DNA from: an uncultured beta proteobacterium
GTDB taxonomy: Bacteria; Pseudomonadota; Gammaproteobacteria; Burkholderiales; SG8-41
Reading direction: 5' to 3'
DNA length: 35,193 bases
Assembly: GCA_903913965.1 (NCBI GenBank)
Contig: CAIWNB010000051.1
Location: 1 to 35,193 of the forward strand
Positions 1 through 7,467 of this stretch are shown here, piece after piece; the stretch's first letter is position 1, and each line of letters opens with the position of its first letter. The position numbers were made by a program, and so were the translations under genes. The notes beneath the pieces were generated by a model. It was not told the origin of the DNA and did no database searches. It worked only from the letters and a program-made list of their open reading frames with translations.

Positions 1-13
1 AACTTTTGAAGCT

Positions 14-232
14 ATGAACAAAGACAAAAAAAACCTAGAAATCATTCGTCGGTATCGCAGGTTACGCGCTCGGGCTTGCGAACATCTTCGCGCTAATGGC
101 TATACGCCAACATCTGCGCGTATAGACGCCGAAATTCAGCGGCACTGGTACCGAATTTCGGAAGGCGTTTATCGCCACTTTTTAAAAAACTCCCTGCGGC
201 GGCGCGAAATTCGCTCGCCGCTCTTGCGTTAA
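14..232 (+). CDS. Small basic hypothetical protein, probably prophage-borne
   Basis: This 72-residue ORF starts with ATG after a GAAG-like ribosome site. It is rich in Arg and Lys and contains two short stretches that could be helical (about residues 5-27 and 33-58). I do not recognise a family. It sits 10 bp upstream of the tail assembly gene, in the same direction, which argues that it is translated as part of the phage late operon. In lambda the neighbour at this place would be tail protein K, a peptidase, which this is not. It could be an accessory gene inserted between tail genes or a remnant. The high Arg content would fit nucleic-acid binding, but that is speculation. Confidence 0.45.
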   Translation: MNKDKKNLEIIRRYRRLRARACEHLRANGYTPTSARIDAEIQRHWYRISEGVYRHFLKNSLRRREIRSPLLR

Positions 233-242
233 GAGGATCACC

Positions 243-881
243 ATGACATCAATAGAACGTAAAGCGCCCCCGCTTGTTGAGGTTCGTTTATACGGACATT
301 TGCGGCGGCGCTTTGGGAAAACTCACCGTTATGCGGTCGCCAGCTCTGGTGAAGCGGTTCGTGCGCTCTGCGCTACCGTTCCGGGGTTCTGTAATTACAT
401 GCGGCAGCAATCCGCGCCTGGTTACCGCGTGTGGTCGGGCCGTGGTGTCTTGACTGATACCAATCAGCTGTTCGAACCTTCTGGCACTATAGTCCGCATC
501 GTGCCTGTTACCGTCGGCGCAAAAAGTGGTGGTATTGGTGCGGTAATTATGGGGGCTGCGTTGATCTACCTTTCCTATCAGACGGGTGGACTTGGAATGG
601 CATTGAAGGCGGCGTATGCGGAAGGCGGGCTGGCGCTTGCTGGAAGCGCCATTGCAGGCAGTATTGGTATTGGTCTAGTGCTGGCGGGCGTGTCTCAAAT
701 GCTCGTTGGTAATCCGGCCTCTGACGCGCCCAGTGAGCGCCCCGAAAACCTGCCTTCCTACGCGTTCAACGGTGCTGTGAATACCACTGCTCAGGGGAAC
801 CCGGTGCCGGTGCTATACGGCCGCCTGCGCGTTGGATCACAAGTGATCAGTTCCGGCCTATCGACCGCGAGACTCGCATAG
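243..881 (+). CDS. Phage tail assembly protein, lambda gpI family
   Basis: In lambda-like siphophages gpI acts in assembly of the tail tip. The N-terminal half (about residues 10-92) has the ubiquitin-like fold region seen in the family, with the pattern VRLYGHLRRRFG at its start. A glycine/alanine-rich hydrophobic middle follows (about 95-155). The C-terminal signature AFNGAVNTTAQGNPVPVLYG lies near residues 174-193. The 212-residue length is close to the usual 200-225. The last residues, SSGLSTARLA, differ from the ending I expect in homologues, so the extreme C-terminus may have been altered near the prophage end. The start follows an AGAGGA ribosome site. Gene J, expected next, is missing. 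Confidence 0.8.
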   Translation: MTSIERKAPPLVEVRLYGHLRRRFGKTHRYAVASSGEAVRALCATVPGFCNYMRQQSAPGYRVWSGRGVLTDTNQLFEPSGTIVRIVPVTVGAKSGGIGAVIMGAALIYLSYQTGGLGMALKAAYAEGGLALAGSAIAGSIGIGLVLAGVSQMLVGNPASDAPSERPENLPSYAFNGAVNTTAQGNPVPVLYGRLRVGSQVISSGLSTARLA

Positions 882-1177
882 ATAGAGGCTCGCTAGTTGA
901 GCCATTCCGAATGCACGCTTGCAGCACGGACTTTTATCGCCTTGTTCCGGTATAAATGACGCCGTAATCTTCTATCGTGGCGAATTCATTGCCGGAGAAT
1001 GGCACGAGCTCCGAAGATATTGCCGAAGAGTTGCGTTATTTTTAGGCGCTATCAATTGCTGCGACTAAATAAAAAAATGTCATTGTAATAAGTAAATTTT
1101 CTGGATGACCGATTTTTTACGGTTGACCGTGCTTGTTATCTGTTGTAACTTTGCGGCTAATGGAGTCCGTGGTGGGT
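882..1177. other. Noncoding prophage flank without a recognisable gene
   Basis: There is no supportable ORF on either strand between the tail gene and the tRNA fragment. The stretch is AT-richer than its surroundings and includes runs such as TAAATAAAAAAATG. It probably represents decayed phage DNA or the arm of the attachment site. The full gene-free interval to the next CDS runs to 1429 and also holds the tRNA fragment and a terminator. Confidence 0.5.
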
Positions 1178-1222
1178 CTCTTAATCCGTAGGTCGAGTGT
1201 TCGAGCCACTCACGCCCCACCA
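1178..1222 (+). other. attR-like site: 3' half of tRNA-Lys(CTT)
   Basis: Reading from 1178, the sequence gives an anticodon loop CTCTTAA (1178-1184, anticodon CTT, Lys) and the 3' anticodon strand TCCGT. The variable loop AGGTC follows, then a perfect T arm: GAGTG (1195-1199), TTCGAGC loop, CACTC (1207-1211). The 3' acceptor strand ACGCCCC, discriminator A and an encoded CCA (1220-1222) complete the half. Directly upstream of the anticodon loop the match breaks off: no partner anticodon strand, no D arm and no 5' acceptor strand GGGGCGT. This is half a tRNA with the break at the anticodon loop, as expected where an integrase recombines. The intact copy or the 5' half should lie at the other end of the prophage. 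Confidence 0.8.
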
Positions 1223-1230
1223 AACACCAA

Positions 1231-1265
1231 GCCCCAGCCTTTCCACGCTGGGGCTTTTTGTTTTT
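1231..1265 (+). terminator. Intrinsic terminator behind the tRNA-Lys fragment
   Basis: A perfect 8-bp stem, GCCCCAGC (1231-1238) with GCTGGGGC (1247-1254), closes an 8-nt loop and is followed by TTTTTGTTTTT. It starts 8 bases after the CCA end of the tRNA fragment. It is most simply the original terminator of the tRNA gene, left on the chromosomal side of the attachment site. Confidence 0.85.
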
Positions 1266-1429
1266 AAGACTTTTAATCCCGCGGCCTTCGATCCTGCAGA
1301 TTGAAGTTTACCGCCATCAATTCCCACGCTTTTCCCACGATTGAGCTTCACTGTGGCCGGTATAATTGACTCAAGGCAAGTCGTTTTCTTGGCCTGTAAC
1401 GTTGCGTTACTTTTTCTGGTGATCCAGTC

Positions 1430-2122
1430 TTGGCAAAAATTGTAACGGGCGACCTGCGTCTGAACGACGCGAAAATGTTGCTGCGGCAGGCGGGTTATGC
1501 AGTTGCCGACCATGATGCGGAGGCGGATGCTGCCCATCTGCAGGCCATCATCGATGGCTTGTGTGAGATTTCCTCCAGTGATGCGCTGACCGGGCTTGCC
1601 AATTTGCGTCAGTTTCGCGCGCTGCTTGAGCAGGAGCTCGATCGCGTCGCACGTACCGGCGCACCGATGTCGCTGTTGCTGATTGATTGCGACCATTTTA
1701 AGTCAGTCAACGATACCTACGGGCATCCGGTCGGTGATCTGGTGCTGCAGTCGATCGCGCACCGGCTGCGTGAAGATATGCGGCCGATGGATACGCCCTG
1801 CCGTTATGGTGGTGAGGAATTTTCCCTGATCCTGCCCAATTGCACGCCGGTGCATGCGGAGCGAGTGGCGGGGCGCATACGCGGGAGCATTGAACAGAAC
1901 CCGCTCACCCTGACAGACGGTCGTAGTTTGCGTGTCACGGTCAGCATCGGCGTGGCTTGTGTCGCCCCCTGGCAGAAACTCGAGCGTGATGTTCTGATGG
2001 AAACCGCTGATCGCCAGTTGTACCGGGCGAAAACCGGCGGGCGTAACCGCGTGGCGATCGACGCGCCTGCTGAACAGGGTGTTTCAGCGCCGGAACGTTC
2101 AGCGCTTTTTATTGAAGAATGA
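1430..2122 (+). CDS. GGDEF-domain diguanylate cyclase
   Basis: The protein is predicted to make cyclic di-GMP from two GTP in the cytoplasm. A short N-terminal segment (1-50) precedes a full GGDEF domain (about 50-210). Visible landmarks are DALTGLAN (51-58), the metal/GTP segment DCDHFKSVND (86-95), the active-site GGEEF (127-131) and SIGVA (172-176). The end motif YRAKTGGRNRV is also present. An RxxD inhibitory site, RPMD (118-121), lies five residues before GGEEF, so product inhibition is expected. No receiver, PAS or membrane segment is visible, so how it is activated is unclear. The start is a TTG about 7 bases after GGTGA; an ATG at 1475 is a weaker alternative. The ATPase gene at 2133 follows after 10 bp. 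Confidence 0.9.
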   Translation: MAKIVTGDLRLNDAKMLLRQAGYAVADHDAEADAAHLQAIIDGLCEISSSDALTGLANLRQFRALLEQELDRVARTGAPMSLLLIDCDHFKSVNDTYGHPVGDLVLQSIAHRLREDMRPMDTPCRYGGEEFSLILPNCTPVHAERVAGRIRGSIEQNPLTLTDGRSLRVTVSIGVACVAPWQKLERDVLMETADRQLYRAKTGGRNRVAIDAPAEQGVSAPERSALFIEE

Positions 2123-2132
2123 CGGATCAACG

Positions 2133-2927
2133 ATGAGCAACGAAACCACTTCGTCGGTCGCCGCTGCGGGCGCCAAGATACTGGCAATCACCAGCGGCAA
2201 GGGGGGCGTGGGGAAAACCTTCGTCGCTGCCAATCTGGCGGCCGCACTCGTGCGCCGCGGCAAAAAAGTGTTGCTGCTCGATGCCGATCTCGGCCTGGCG
2301 AATCTCGACATCATTTTTAATCTGCGCCCGACGGTCACGCTACATGACGTGCTGACCGGACGCGCCACGCTCGACGAAGCGGTGTTGATGGCGCCCTGCG
2401 GGATCGCCTTGCTGCCGGCGGCCTCGGGATTGGTCGAGTATTCGCGCCTCACCGGTGAAGTGCAGGACGAGCTGCGTGCAGTCATTGCCGATCTTGGCCG
2501 GCGCTACGACTACGTGCTGCTCGACACGGGGGCCGGTATCTCTGACCTCGTGTTGTTTACCGCTTCTCTGGCGCAGGATGTGCTCGTCGTGGTGACGCCC
2601 GAGCCGACCTCGATCGCCGACGCCTATGGCACGGTGAAAATCCTGGCGATGTTGCAAAAGCGCCAGGATTTCCGCATCGTCATCAATCAGGTGAAGAACA
2701 CCACCGAGGGCGGGCGTATCGCCCGGCAGCTGCAAACGGTGGCAAACCGTTTTCTGACGACGCAACTCGGGATGGAACTTAAGTTGCAGCACATGGGCGA
2801 CATCCCGCACGATCCTGCAGTCCCGGATGCGGTGCGTAAACGCAAGCTGCTGCTAGAGGTGCTGCCCGGCGCACCGGCGGCGAGGGCGGTCACCGCGTTG
2901 GCGGCGGCACTCGAAGCGGCTTCATAG
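2133..2927 (+). CDS. MinD/ParA-family ATPase, FlhG (FleN)-like
   Basis: This is a deviant Walker A P-loop ATPase of the MinD/FlhG branch. It carries SGKGGVGKT near residues 21-29, the switch segment DADLGLANLD near 51-60, and a LLDTGAGISD segment in the middle. MinD/FlhG proteins cycle ATP at the membrane to position cell structures; FlhG counts flagella together with FlhF. There is no clear amphipathic membrane-targeting helix at the C-terminus, and no flhF, fliA or minCE nearby. The exact role is therefore open. I chose ATG 2133, just after the cyclase stop, because the extra upstream residues from 2079 overlap the cyclase and look unrelated. Pairing with a diguanylate cyclase suggests motility or polarity control. 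Confidence 0.8.
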   Translation: MSNETTSSVAAAGAKILAITSGKGGVGKTFVAANLAAALVRRGKKVLLLDADLGLANLDIIFNLRPTVTLHDVLTGRATLDEAVLMAPCGIALLPAASGLVEYSRLTGEVQDELRAVIADLGRRYDYVLLDTGAGISDLVLFTASLAQDVLVVVTPEPTSIADAYGTVKILAMLQKRQDFRIVINQVKNTTEGGRIARQLQTVANRFLTTQLGMELKLQHMGDIPHDPAVPDAVRKRKLLLEVLPGAPAARAVTALAAALEAAS

Positions 2928-2964
2928 TCGTGGTGATCAATGCACTGCACCGCGTGCACACGGT

Positions 2965-3186
2965 ATGACCAGCCTGCATCCTAAAAAACTGCTGTTGACG
3001 AAATGGACCGCTGTCCAGCCGCTCGACAAGCAGAAGCATTTTGTCGTGACCAAGGTGGTATTGCCGGAGCCACCTGTGGAAAAGATCGAGTGGATCGAAA
3101 TTGAAGCGGTCTATACCAAGCACACGCGCACCATACGCTGGCGTGATTTGCGCGACGTAACGGTCTGGCGTCAGGGCTGGCTCTGA
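2965..3186 (+). CDS. Small Trp-rich protein, TIGR02450 family
   Basis: The 73-residue protein has the conserved pattern of this small family: NPKK-like HPKKLLLTKWTAVQP at the start, then KHFVVTK, and a C-terminal RWRDLRDVTVWRQGW. Four to five tryptophans sit in this short chain. The family is widespread in Proteobacteria and its function is unknown. It is predicted to be cytoplasmic, as no signal or membrane segment is visible. It lies 37 bp after the MinD/FlhG-like gene in the same direction and may be co-transcribed. Confidence 0.75.
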   Translation: MTSLHPKKLLLTKWTAVQPLDKQKHFVVTKVVLPEPPVEKIEWIEIEAVYTKHTRTIRWRDLRDVTVWRQGWL

Positions 3187-3256
3187 GCTTGGGGATGACA
3201 AACAAACTGCCGATGGTGGTGGCGCCGCCGGTTGCAGGCGCGTGATAATGCGCGCG

Positions 3257-3661
3257 ATGAAAACACTCTTGATCACAGCCGCGATGGTTCTGCTGCTGGG
3301 GGCGCCGGTTGCCCACGCTGAATGGCTGAAGGCGGGTGTTTCCAATAACGCCGGCGACGCCTTCACTTTGTATCTCGATCCGGCCACTCTGCAACGTACT
3401 GGCAAGCTCGCCAAAATGTGGAGCCTGCATGATTTCAAAGAGCTGCAAAGCATCGACGGCCAGCTCTACCTCGCGGAAAAAACCCAACTTGAATTCGATT
3501 GCGAGGCGAAGAAGGTGCGTATCCTGGCCACCATCGATTGCGCCTTGAAGATGTGTGCAGGTGAAATTGTTTATTCCGATGCAGATGCCACCGAATGGTC
3601 TGCGGTGGCGACGAATACGCTGGGCGAGACCGCCTGGAAGCTTGCTTGCGCCGGTAAATAG
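3257..3661 (+). CDS. Exported protein of the surface-adhesin E-like family
   Basis: An N-terminal signal peptide (MKTLLITAAMVLLLGAP, with cleavage predicted after AHA) is followed by a mature domain of about 113 residues. It matches the pattern of small betaproteobacterial exported proteins assigned to surface-adhesin protein E: EWLKAG at the mature start, a YLDPATLQRTG segment, MWSLHDFK, and an E-x-DC segment before a C-terminal cysteine. Four cysteines in the mature part could form disulfides in the periplasm. There is no lipobox cysteine. I chose ATG 3257 because it puts the signal peptide charge at the terminus; GTG 3242 and ATG 3248 are possible. Function is not established for the family. 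Confidence 0.65.
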   Translation: MKTLLITAAMVLLLGAPVAHAEWLKAGVSNNAGDAFTLYLDPATLQRTGKLAKMWSLHDFKELQSIDGQLYLAEKTQLEFDCEAKKVRILATIDCALKMCAGEIVYSDADATEWSAVATNTLGETAWKLACAGK

Positions 3662-3684
3662 CCGCGCCGCGCGGGTCGTGCCAT

Positions 3685-3713
3685 TTGTGGGCGCACCATG
3701 ACGGCACTATAAT
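3685..3713 (+). promoter_or_regulatory. Possible sigma-70 promoter for the MFS gene
   Basis: TTGTGG (3685-3690) and a perfect TATAAT (3708-3713) are separated by 17 bp, the ideal spacing. The -35 box matches consensus at only three of six positions. It would start transcription about 120 bp before the MFS gene. Confidence 0.35.
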
Positions 3714-3742
3714 CAGCATCATAATTTGCTGTTTATTCTCTC

Positions 3743-3759
3743 CGGCGGAGCGCCGTTTT
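3743..3759 (+). terminator. Small hairpin with T-run between the adhesin-like and MFS genes
   Basis: CGGCG (3743-3747) pairs with CGCCG (3751-3755) across a GAG loop and is followed by TTTT. It could end the upstream transcription unit. It lies downstream of the possible promoter at 3685-3713, so if that promoter is real the hairpin would sit in the MFS leader instead. The stem is short. Confidence 0.35.
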
Positions 3760-3840
3760 AACGCGCCGCACGTCCCGCCAATCGCAGTGTAAAACGTGTC
3801 AGGCGCCCGCCGCCAGGCCCGTTTTTATTGAACGGTCCCG

Positions 3841-4965
3841 ATGTCGATTTATTTTGCCTTTGCCCTCGTGCTGTTTACTTTTTTGCCGGTGAATGGCGCG
3901 CGCGTACTGTTGTCGCTCTACGCGCTGGATCTCGGTGCTGCGCCGCTCGCGGTGGGTTTTTTGACGGCGACTTTCTCGGTGTTTCCGATGTTGCTGGCCG
4001 TATTGTCGGGCAAGATCACCGACCGTGTTGGTGCTCGCTGGCCGGTGTTGTGCGGCACCGTGATCGTCCTCTGCGGCATGCTGGTGCCGTATTTCCTGCG
4101 CGGTGTGCCGCTGCTGTTTGTGGCGGCGGCGCTCAACGGTTTTGCCTTTGCCTTCTTCAGTGTGTCACTGCAAAACCTGATTGGCATGATGAGTCCGGCG
4201 CAGGATCGCACCCACAATTTCAGTATCTTCAGTCTGATGGTGGCCAGTGCGAATTTCGCCGGCCCGCTGTTCGCCGGCTTTGCCATTGACCACTATGGTC
4301 ATGCCACCGCCTGTCTATTCGCAGCCCTGCTGGCACTGATCCCGATGATCATGCTGGCCGGCTGGGGCGGCGGCCTCCCCGGCGGAACGTCCGGCCCGCG
4401 GCCTGCGGGTGGCGTGCGTGAAACGCTCGCTGATCCGGCGGTGCGCAAAACGCTCGCCACCGGCGGCTTGCTGATGGCCGGGCAGGATTTGTTTCAAACC
4501 TATATGCCGGTCTATGGTCACGGCATCGGGCTGTCGGCCTCGGCGATCGGTGTGGTGGTCGGCATGTTTGCCGCGGCCGCTTTTGTCGTGCAATTGGTGA
4601 TCAAGCGTTTGATCAACCGCTACTCGATGGAACGGTTGCTGACTTACACGTTGTATCTGGCGGCGGGGACCTTTTTGCTGATGCCGTTTTTCAAGAGCGC
4701 AACCGCGCTCGCCATCCTGGCTTTTATTTTTGGTCTGGCAATCTGCCTCGGTCAGCCCATCATTACGATGTTGATGTTCAGTCACTCCACCGAGGGGCGC
4801 TCGGGCGAGGCCCTGGGCTTGCGCATTACCGTCAACCATCTGACACGCGTAGTCAGTCCAGTGGTGTTCGGTTCTATCGCCTCGGCGCTCGGTGTGCAGC
4901 CCTTATTCTGGATTAGCGCGATATTGTTGGGTTCCGGCGGCGCGATGACGCGACCCAAGACCTGA
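3841..4965 (+). CDS. Major facilitator superfamily transporter
   Basis: A 374-residue integral membrane protein with about 10-12 hydrophobic segments spread over the whole length. A charged cytoplasmic loop near residues 54-60 (KITDRVGARW) occupies the position of the conserved MFS loop 2-3 motif. The middle GGLPGGTSGPRPAGG-type loop (about 180-195) separates the two six-helix halves. The substrate cannot be told from sequence; drug or sugar efflux-type carriers are possible. It is slightly short for the superfamily (usually 390-450), so a terminal segment may be reduced. The start is ATG 3841 with no strong ribosome site. It converges with the PrpD gene ending at 5012, leaving 46 bp between. 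Confidence 0.8.
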   Translation: MSIYFAFALVLFTFLPVNGARVLLSLYALDLGAAPLAVGFLTATFSVFPMLLAVLSGKITDRVGARWPVLCGTVIVLCGMLVPYFLRGVPLLFVAAALNGFAFAFFSVSLQNLIGMMSPAQDRTHNFSIFSLMVASANFAGPLFAGFAIDHYGHATACLFAALLALIPMIMLAGWGGGLPGGTSGPRPAGGVRETLADPAVRKTLATGGLLMAGQDLFQTYMPVYGHGIGLSASAIGVVVGMFAAAAFVVQLVIKRLINRYSMERLLTYTLYLAAGTFLLMPFFKSATALAILAFIFGLAICLGQPIITMLMFSHSTEGRSGEALGLRITVNHLTRVVSPVVFGSIASALGVQPLFWISAILLGSGGAMTRPKT

Positions 4966-5011
4966 GCGGTTAACGTTTGCCGCGAGGGCTGTTGTGGCAC
5001 CCTGGCTGTTG

Positions 5012-6445
5012 TCAGACTGCCAGCAGATCCATGAATTCGTTTACCGGGGTCGCCTGCAAACCCTTGGCATTGGTCAGCAGTTGCGAGACGGCAGCGCATT
5101 GCTTCGCGCTGTAACGGCCGGCGAGGTTGTTCCGGAATTTGCGTTCGAGCAGCGGCATCGCCTCTGTGCGCCGGCGTGCGTCGCCGATTAAAAATTCAAC
5201 GTCGACCTTTGGTGTTTTGCCGCCATCCTTGAAGAAGACCTGCACGGCGTTGTGGTTCGCCTGCCGCGGACCGTGATAATCGCGGGTGTAGTTTTTGTCT
5301 TCGCGCACGATCATTTTTTCGCGTAGCCGGTCGATGCGCGGATCGGCGGCGAAGGCGTCTTCATAGCTCGCAGTGGTGATATCGCCAAAGATCAGGCCGA
5401 TGGCCGTCACGTATTGCAGGCAATGATCGCGTGCAGCGAAGTTGGGCAGCGGGCCGTCGACGGCGATTTTCAGCAGCGCCGGTTTGTGTGTGGTCAGTTC
5501 TACACGCTCGATATCGTCGAGGCGGTCGCGCACCAGCGGATGCAGTCGCACCGCGCATTCGGCGGCGGTTTGTGAATGGCGCTGCGCCGGGTAAGCGATT
5601 TTGAACTGCACGTTTTCAATCACGTGCGAGCCGTAGGCGCGTGTCACCTTCAACGGCTGGCCGTTGTAGTGAACGTCACAAAAGCCCCAGGTCGGTGCAC
5701 TCAAGGCGGTCGGATAGCCCATCTCGCCGCGCATCGTTAGCATCGCCAGTTGCACCGCGCGTGCGGTGGCGTCGCCCGATGCCCATGATTTACGTGGGCC
5801 GGCATTCGGCATCACCCGATAGGTGTTCAGCGGGTGGCCGTCGACAAAGGCGTTCGATAACGCATCGGTCACCTCGGCGACACCGCCGCCGAGCAGCTGG
5901 GTGATCACTGCCGTTGAGGCGATTTTTAGCAGAATGACCAGATCAAGACCGGTCTCCGGGCTATTGAAGATATTGCCCTCGGCCAGCACGCCGTGTATCT
6001 CGTAGGCCTTGATGGCCGCGGTCAGCACGTCGCGCATCAGCAGCGGTTTCTTGCCGACGGCCACGCGTGTGCGGCTGAGGTAATCGGCGACCGCGAGGAT
6101 GCCGGCAAAATTATCCGACGGGTGACCGCCCGCCCACCAGGTATCGTTGAAATCGAGCCAGCGGATCAGGCAGCCCGTGCTGAACGCCGCATCGACCGGA
6201 TCGAGCTGGTATGCGGTGCCAGGCACGCGCGCGCCGTTGGGCACAATGGTACCCGGCACCACCGGGCCAACCAGCTTCATGCATTCCGGATTGGCGAAGG
6301 CCTGCATCGCGCAGCCCAGTGCGTCGAGCAGGCACAGACGCGCGTTGTCATAGGCTTTATCGCTGTTGATCTTTTTTTCGACGACGTAGCGCGCGATGTC
6401 GACGAGTTGGCGATCGGGGGCAGGGCGCAGTGAGGACACTTTCAT
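5012..6445 (-). CDS. MmgE/PrpD family protein (2-methylcitrate dehydratase-like), copy B
   Basis: The family includes 2-methylcitrate dehydratase, cis-aconitate decarboxylase and iminodisuccinate epimerase; most members are uncharacterised. At 477 residues the length is normal. The conserved helical-domain segment WLDFND (96-101) followed by HPSDN (108-112) is present, as is the C-terminal small domain. It is cytoplasmic, with no signal. It is the last gene of a four-gene minus-strand operon, and its ATG overlaps the stop of the preceding Bug gene by four bases (ATGA at 6442-6445). It is a clear paralogue of the gene at 8456 (shared KLxGPVVxGTxVPxGxRVPGT pattern near residues 57-77). The true substrate may be a hydroxy- or dicarboxylic acid delivered by the Bug-linked uptake. 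Confidence 0.85.
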   Translation of the reverse strand: MKVSSLRPAPDRQLVDIARYVVEKKINSDKAYDNARLCLLDALGCAMQAFANPECMKLVGPVVPGTIVPNGARVPGTAYQLDPVDAAFSTGCLIRWLDFNDTWWAGGHPSDNFAGILAVADYLSRTRVAVGKKPLLMRDVLTAAIKAYEIHGVLAEGNIFNSPETGLDLVILLKIASTAVITQLLGGGVAEVTDALSNAFVDGHPLNTYRVMPNAGPRKSWASGDATARAVQLAMLTMRGEMGYPTALSAPTWGFCDVHYNGQPLKVTRAYGSHVIENVQFKIAYPAQRHSQTAAECAVRLHPLVRDRLDDIERVELTTHKPALLKIAVDGPLPNFAARDHCLQYVTAIGLIFGDITTASYEDAFAADPRIDRLREKMIVREDKNYTRDYHGPRQANHNAVQVFFKDGGKTPKVDVEFLIGDARRRTEAMPLLERKFRNNLAGRYSAKQCAAVSQLLTNAKGLQATPVNEFMDLLAV

Positions 6446-7467
6446 TTGGCCAGTCCGAGTTCGCCAAGCGTGCGCCGGGCGACGGCAAATTCGCTTTCAA
6501 AAAATTTTCGCGTCGCCTCTGATTTCATGAAATTGGGGTCCCAGGCATTTTCCTCGATCTCGTTCTTCCATTCCTCCGAACCGACCACACGAGACAGCAC
6601 TTCCTCCCAGTAGGTCACCTGGGTTTTGGTCAGGCCGCGCGGCCCGATCACACAGCGCCAGTTGGCAAACACACCGTCGACGCCGAAATCCTTCCAGATG
6701 GGGACGGCGGCAAAATCACCGACCTGCCGGCGCGGGGCGGCGATGGCGAGGATGCGCACCTGTTTTGATTCGAGTGGTTGCGCGAGATTGCCGGGGGTGG
6801 TGGCCATTACATCGACATGGCCGCCGAGCAGGGCTGCGAGCGAGTCGCTACCGGTTTTGAAAAATACGATTTTTTGTTTGCGCACATCGGCGCGAGCCGC
6901 TTTGGCCACGAGTGCGACACCGATGTGATTCGGCCCGCCCGGCGCGGTGCCGATAGCGATTGAGAGTGAGCCCGGCGCGGAAGCCATGCGTTCGAGCAGA
7001 TCGCGCCCGCTCTTCAATGGTGAGTCCGGTCTGACCGCAAAGGCGAGGTATTCATTGACGAGTTGCGCGATCGGCGTGAAGTCGGTGTAAGCGATGCTAT
7101 TGCTGCCGGTGATCTGGTTGGTGAGCAAGGTCGGCGAGCAGAGTCCGATGTGATGGGCATCGCCGGCAAATTGATTCAGGTAGGCCCAGCCGATCGCACC
7201 GCCGCCACCGGTTTTGTTCATGATGGACGAGGTGACCTCGAGCAGCTTGCGCGTTTGCGCCACCTTCTGGATTGTGCGGCCGGTACGATCGAAGCCGCCG
7301 CCGGCTGCCGATGGCACCATGATCTCGACGTTACGTTCGGGTTTCCAGGCGGTCTGTGCAGCGGCAGTCGTGGCGCAAACGAGTGCTGCCAGTAACAAGG
7401 TTGCAGCCGACGCCCGACGGCCAGGCAGGGTGTCGATCAAAGGGGCATTGCTTTTTTTGTCGTTCAT
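6442..7467 (-). CDS. Tripartite tricarboxylate transporter substrate-binding protein (Bug/TctC family), divergent subtype
   Basis: Bug proteins are periplasmic binding proteins for carboxylates and related small molecules. A signal peptide lies in the first 38 residues (hydrophobic core ATLLLAALVCATTAAAQ). The mature start WKPERNVEIMVPSAAGGG corresponds to the family's ligand-binding P-loop-like segment, although most members read YPxKPxRxxVPFxPGG. The middle segment FKTGSDSLAALLGGHVDV matches the conserved second ligand loop. It overlaps both neighbours by 4 bp, so translation is coupled. It shares the unusual WKPER opening with the adjacent Bug at 7464, so the two look like an old duplication. 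No TctA/TctB membrane genes are in the window. Confidence 0.85.
   Translation of the reverse strand: MNDKKSNAPLIDTLPGRRASAATLLLAALVCATTAAAQTAWKPERNVEIMVPSAAGGGFDRTGRTIQKVAQTRKLLEVTSSIMNKTGGGGAIGWAYLNQFAGDAHHIGLCSPTLLTNQITGSNSIAYTDFTPIAQLVNEYLAFAVRPDSPLKSGRDLLERMASAPGSLSIAIGTAPGGPNHIGVALVAKAARADVRKQKIVFFKTGSDSLAALLGGHVDVMATTPGNLAQPLESKQVRILAIAAPRRQVGDFAAVPIWKDFGVDGVFANWRCVIGPRGLTKTQVTYWEEVLSRVVGSEEWKNEIEENAWDPNFMKSEATRKFFESEFAVARRTLGELGLAK

Larger units (their letters stand above)
1..1222. mobile_element. Right end of a lambda-like prophage or prophage remnant
   Basis: The stretch holds a phage tail assembly gene and ends exactly at the 3' half of a tRNA-Lys gene, the classic junction left by a tRNA-targeting integrase. 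The lambda gene that normally follows tail protein I, the large host-specificity gene J, is absent. The interval from 882 to 1177 is AT-richer than the rest of the window and holds no gene I can support. The end is therefore probably degraded or rearranged. The left boundary, integrase and other att half lie outside the window. Prophage identity rests on one recognisable phage gene plus the tRNA fragment. Confidence 0.7.

Noticed and set aside
1341..1366. Promoter TTGAGC ... TATAAT before the GGDEF gene
   Set aside because: TATAAT at 1361-1366 is perfect, but the only -35-like box is 14 bp away, too short for a sigma-70 promoter.
1181..1696. 171-residue minus-strand ORF across the tRNA fragment and GGDEF gene
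   Set aside because: It runs through the tRNA half, terminator and the coding strand of the cyclase, so it is a shadow frame.
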